A stretch of DNA of 64,000 nucleotides from assembly GCA_913055875.1 (NCBI GenBank), contig CAJXJY010000002.1, forward strand, positions 1-64,000. Direction: 5' to 3'. The notes below the pieces were generated by a model. That model ran no database searches and was not told the origin of the DNA. It worked only from the letters and a program-made list of their open reading frames with translations. The first letter of the stretch is position 1. Every line of letters starts with the position of its first letter. Shown one piece after another: positions 62,893 through 64,000 of the stretch. The translations under genes and the position numbers were made by a program. Source of the DNA: an uncultured Altererythrobacter sp. (GTDB taxonomy: Bacteria > Pseudomonadota > Alphaproteobacteria > Sphingomonadales > Sphingomonadaceae).

Positions 62893-63903
62893 ATGACGAT
62901 GGTAGAGCCAGCCTTCGACGAAGCGACGGCCGAACGGCGATTGTCGCGCGACCGGAGCGATATCGCCGCGCTGATCGCCAAGGCAGATCACCGGTTGCGG
63001 GCCTCGGACAGGCGCGCGGCGACCGCTTTCTACCAGGCCGCGTTGCAGGCGGTGCGGGCAGGCGCGCGAATCGAAGCTGCCGAGCTGACTCGTGTTCAAC
63101 GCGCCGCCCACGATCTCGAACGGAGTACCGCCCGGCACATGTTGAGCTCGTTGCGCGATGCGGGCTTTCCGGAGTCGGAGTGGCATCCGCGCTTCGCCAA
63201 GGCCATCGCGATCATGCTCGGCGAGCGGCCGCGCGACCCGCCGGCTTCGGCCTGGCCGCAAATGCCCAGGATGTTCTTCTACCCCGGACTTGCGGAGCGC
63301 GAATTCTTCGATTCAGCGGCGTTCTCCTGGCGCGAGGCGATCGAGGCCGCGACCGATGAAATCCGCGCCGAGGGGCTCGCCCTGCTCGAGGAGGGCGGCG
63401 GTTTTGCGCCTTATGTCCGGGCGACCAGCGAACGACCGCAAGGCGATGTTCACGGGATGCTGGAGAACCGCGACTGGACGACCTACGACCTTACCGAAAA
63501 AGGGCAGCCGGTTGCGGAGCGTATAGAACTCTGCCCGCAGACCCATCGCACCATAGCCGGACATGCTCCGCTGTGCGATATCGCCAACCGGTCGCCCTCG
63601 ATCATGTTCTCGCTGCTGAAGGCCGGTTCGAAAATTCCGCCGCATACGGGCATGATCAATACCCGTCTGGTGTGCCATCTTCCGCTGGTCGTGCCGGGGG
63701 AGGGCGCGTTGCGGGTCGGCTCGCGGAAACAGCCCTGGCACGAAGGCCGGCTGCTGGTGTTCGACGATACGGTCGAACACGAGGCTTGGAACGGTGCGGA
63801 CAGCGATCGGCTGGTACTCATATTCGACGTGTGGCATCCCGATCTCCACGAGATCGAACGCGACCAGATTCGCGCGCTGTTCGAGGCAGTCGACAGCTAT
63901 TGA
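62893..63903 (+). CDS. Aspartyl/asparaginyl beta-hydroxylase-type oxygenase
   Basis: A 336-residue protein of the aspartyl/asparaginyl hydroxylase (LpxO-like) family. The N-terminal part is helical with TPR-like character (ATAFYQAALQAVRAGARIEAAELTRV). The Fe/2OG domain follows: KIPPHTGMINTRLVCHLPLVVP (first His region), EGRLLVFDDTVEHEAWNGADSDRLVLIFDVWHP (final His, and Arg for 2OG). The start at 62893 is chosen because the upstream frame overlaps the cupin gene. It lies 23 bases after that oxygenase, giving two consecutive 2OG enzymes. Confidence 0.86.
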   Translation: MTMVEPAFDEATAERRLSRDRSDIAALIAKADHRLRASDRRAATAFYQAALQAVRAGARIEAAELTRVQRAAHDLERSTARHMLSSLRDAGFPESEWHPRFAKAIAIMLGERPRDPPASAWPQMPRMFFYPGLAEREFFDSAAFSWREAIEAATDEIRAEGLALLEEGGGFAPYVRATSERPQGDVHGMLENRDWTTYDLTEKGQPVAERIELCPQTHRTIAGHAPLCDIANRSPSIMFSLLKAGSKIPPHTGMINTRLVCHLPLVVPGEGALRVGSRKQPWHEGRLLVFDDTVEHEAWNGADSDRLVLIFDVWHPDLHEIERDQIRALFEAVDSY

Positions 63904-64000
63904 TCCGGCAGGTGGAGAGCCGGGGTTACCGGCTTCCGGCAGGCCGCAACCTCGCCTCGCCATCCGACTGAGGCAGTGGGCGGATATCGCCGGTGTCGTT
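63904..64000. other. End of window, no gene seen
   Basis: The last 97 bases follow the hydroxylase stop. I see no coding sequence, strong promoter or repeat that can be supported. Confidence 0.5.

Overview
The window is a GC-rich chromosomal segment with core bacterial gene order. Protein sequences and gene order point to an alphaproteobacterium of the order Sphingomonadales, most likely family Erythrobacteraceae: a yqeY-dnaG-rpoD block, an mreBCD-mrdA-rodA block, a MutL with the endonuclease motif expected where MutH is absent, GatB/YqeY and DUF4170 proteins, and the short dispersed palindromes common in sphingomonads. This assignment is inference; there is no rRNA gene here. No prophage, plasmid replication module, CRISPR array or transposase gene was seen.

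Layout. 1-4.9 kb (minus strand): yqeY, a lipoprotein gene, a GIY-YIG nuclease gene, dnaG and the 5' part of rpoD. 5.1-10.9 kb (plus): carA, two small lipoprotein genes, carB, greA. 11-13.7 kb (minus): a GNAT acetyltransferase, DUF4170 and a cassette of four small membrane or envelope proteins (YqjD/YqjE-like). 13.9-19 kb: enolase, a MarR-like regulator, a phosphotransferase plus CrtC/AttH-like pair, and ribH. 19.2-22.7 kb (plus): a TadG/TadE pseudopilin cluster. 22.7-28.6 kb (minus): tRNA-Lys and the cell-shape operon. 28.7-36.5 kb: mutL, an orphan HExxH protein, MaoC, a glutaredoxin-MauE fusion, DUF1206, a GH105-like hydrolase and ychF. 36.5-44.2 kb (mostly minus): membrane protein, SDR, lipoproteins, pth, L25, two TraB/GumN proteins, and an XRE regulator/membrane protein pair with twin operators. 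44.3-50.4 kb (plus): glyQ, glyS, ppdK. 50.4-64 kb: methyltransferase, comF, a candidate structured RNA, hisI, a MerR-acyl-CoA dehydrogenase pair, dienelactone hydrolase, cysK, an MFS transporter, PilZ, tyrS, and a four-gene plus-strand run (DOMON-like, NamZ-like DUF1343, a cupin-type oxygenase and an aspartyl hydroxylase).

The most distinctive feature is the density and placement of dispersed palindromes. Several families occur: strong intergenic hairpins, copies that supply protein termini, and two related composite elements sitting in frame inside core enzymes (CarA between its domains; pyruvate phosphate dikinase in its C-terminal domain). One repeat family brackets the GIY-YIG nuclease gene as near-perfect inverted repeats, which makes that gene a candidate mobile unit inserted in the yqeY-dnaG-rpoD block.

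Other points of interest are two low-GC lipoprotein genes wedged between carA and carB, the second of which starts with a near copy of the carB start; a likely structured minus-strand RNA between comF and hisI; and candidate operators upstream of the XRE operon, merR and ppdK. All family names are from reading the sequences by eye; no database search was run.
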